Part shown: one piece after another, positions 5,749 to 6,263 of the stretch | Layout of the letters: each line of letters begins with the position of its first letter | Position numbering within the stretch: position 1 is the stretch's first letter | From: Thermoleophilia bacterium | Lineage (GTDB): Bacteria > Actinomycetota > Thermoleophilia > Gaiellales > Gaiellaceae | Length of the DNA: 6,263 nt | Direction of reading: 5' to 3' | Assembly (NCBI GenBank): GCA_025927435.1 | Contig: JAICLM010000129.1 | Span: forward strand, 1-6,263 | The notes under the pieces: model-generated | The model's input: only the letters and a program-made list of their open reading frames with translations | What the model was told of the DNA's origin: nothing | The model's database searches: none | Position numbers and translations under genes: made by a program

Positions 5749-6263
5749 ATGGCGACCACCGGCCAAGAGGAATTCACCCTCGATACCGCCTCAGAGCTGG
5801 CGGCAGAAGAGGCCGGGTCGAAGATCGAAGGCAAGAGCCCGTGGACGCTCGCCGCCCGCCGCCTTCGCCGCAACTATGTCGCGCTCGCGTTCCTCGCTCT
5901 CTTCATCCTCGTCCTGGTCGTCTGCCTGCTGGCACCGGTCTACGCGAGCCACGTCTCGCACGTCCACCCGGATGATGCGAACGCGGGCGGGTTCATCACG
6001 GTGCACGGCGAGAGGATCCCGGTCCTCTCAAGGGGAGGGTCGAAGTTCGACCAGAACGGGAGTGTCACGGTGACGGTCGGCGGGATCCCGATCGGGCCGC
6101 AGTGGGGTGCATCCGGCGGCGAGTACTTCTTCGGTGCGGACGGCCTCGGCCGCGACGTGGGCACCCGCCTTCTCTACGGCGGCCGAAACTCGCTCTTGAT
6201 CGGCCTCAGCTCGGCTGCGATCACCACCTTCTTCTCCATTCTCCTCGCCCTGATCGCCGCCTA
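5749..6263 (+). CDS. DppC/OppC-type ABC transporter permease, 3' end outside window
   Basis: The frame runs from ATG 5749 to the edge (171 codons plus 2 nt) without a stop. Residues 1-35 are an acidic cytoplasmic head. The OppC_N-type segment follows: SPWTLAARRLRRN (30-42) and a first membrane helix at about 44-64 (ALAFLALFILVLVVCLLAPV). An external segment (~66-127) precedes the family hallmark FFGADGLGRDVGTRLLYGGR (127-146) and the second helix (from about 149), where the window ends. In known Dpp/Opp systems this subunit pairs with a DppB/OppB permease and two ATPases; those should lie downstream if the operon is complete. The ribosome-binding site is weak (CGAGACG), and the gene lies right behind a strong terminator. 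Homology to the C-type rather than the B-type permease rests on the single short N-terminal region and the GxDxLGRD motif. Confidence 0.9.
   Translation, partial: MATTGQEEFTLDTASELAAEEAGSKIEGKSPWTLAARRLRRNYVALAFLALFILVLVVCLLAPVYASHVSHVHPDDANAGGFITVHGERIPVLSRGGSKFDQNGSVTVTVGGIPIGPQWGASGGEYFFGADGLGRDVGTRLLYGGRNSLLIGLSSAAITTFFSILLALIAA

Overview
The window is high-GC bacterial DNA (about two thirds G+C by eye). Codon usage is strongly GC3-biased, and GTG and TTG starts appear beside ATG. The gene families point to an actinobacterium: a DnaQ-exonuclease/UvrC-like fusion divergent from an NlpC/P60 gene, and Thr/Gly-rich lipoprotein binding proteins. A deep lineage such as Thermoleophilia is possible, but that is only an impression. 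No phage, IS, CRISPR or RNA gene is visible.

Left part (1-1532, minus strand). This is the first 510 codons of a DNA-repair nuclease. A DEDDh exonuclease domain is followed by a GIY-YIG (UvrC N-terminal/Cho-like) domain and a UVR helix pair; the 3' end lies beyond the window. Its ATG overlaps by two bases the ATG of the divergent plus-strand gene, an NlpC/P60 peptidase with an SH3b domain (1531-2148). Neither start has a Shine-Dalgarno sequence. Each has a TAnnnT -10-like hexamer exactly 7 nt upstream, so the layout looks like two back-to-back leaderless promoters. A perfect match to the Gram-positive LexA/SOS box (core 1548-1561) sits directly upstream of the nuclease -10 hexamer, inside the first codons of the peptidase gene. 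This compact control region is the most notable item in the window.

Right part (1531-6263, plus strand). The peptidase is followed after 14 nt by a family-5 peptide-type solute-binding lipoprotein (2163-3896). After a 98-nt gap comes a second, paralogous lipoprotein (3995-5680) with an excellent ribosome-binding site and a TTG start. A strong rho-independent terminator (5695-5732) follows. Next is the start of a DppC/OppC-type permease (5749 onward, cut by the window edge).

Working model. The plus-strand genes encode capture and uptake of peptides or a similar solute (two lipoproteins plus an ABC permease). The NlpC/P60 enzyme lacks a signal peptide and could cleave imported cell-wall peptides in the cytoplasm, as in the Bacillus ykf/dpp arrangement. 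The nuclease is a separate, probably SOS-controlled, repair function. The substrate assignment and the recycling link are inferences.
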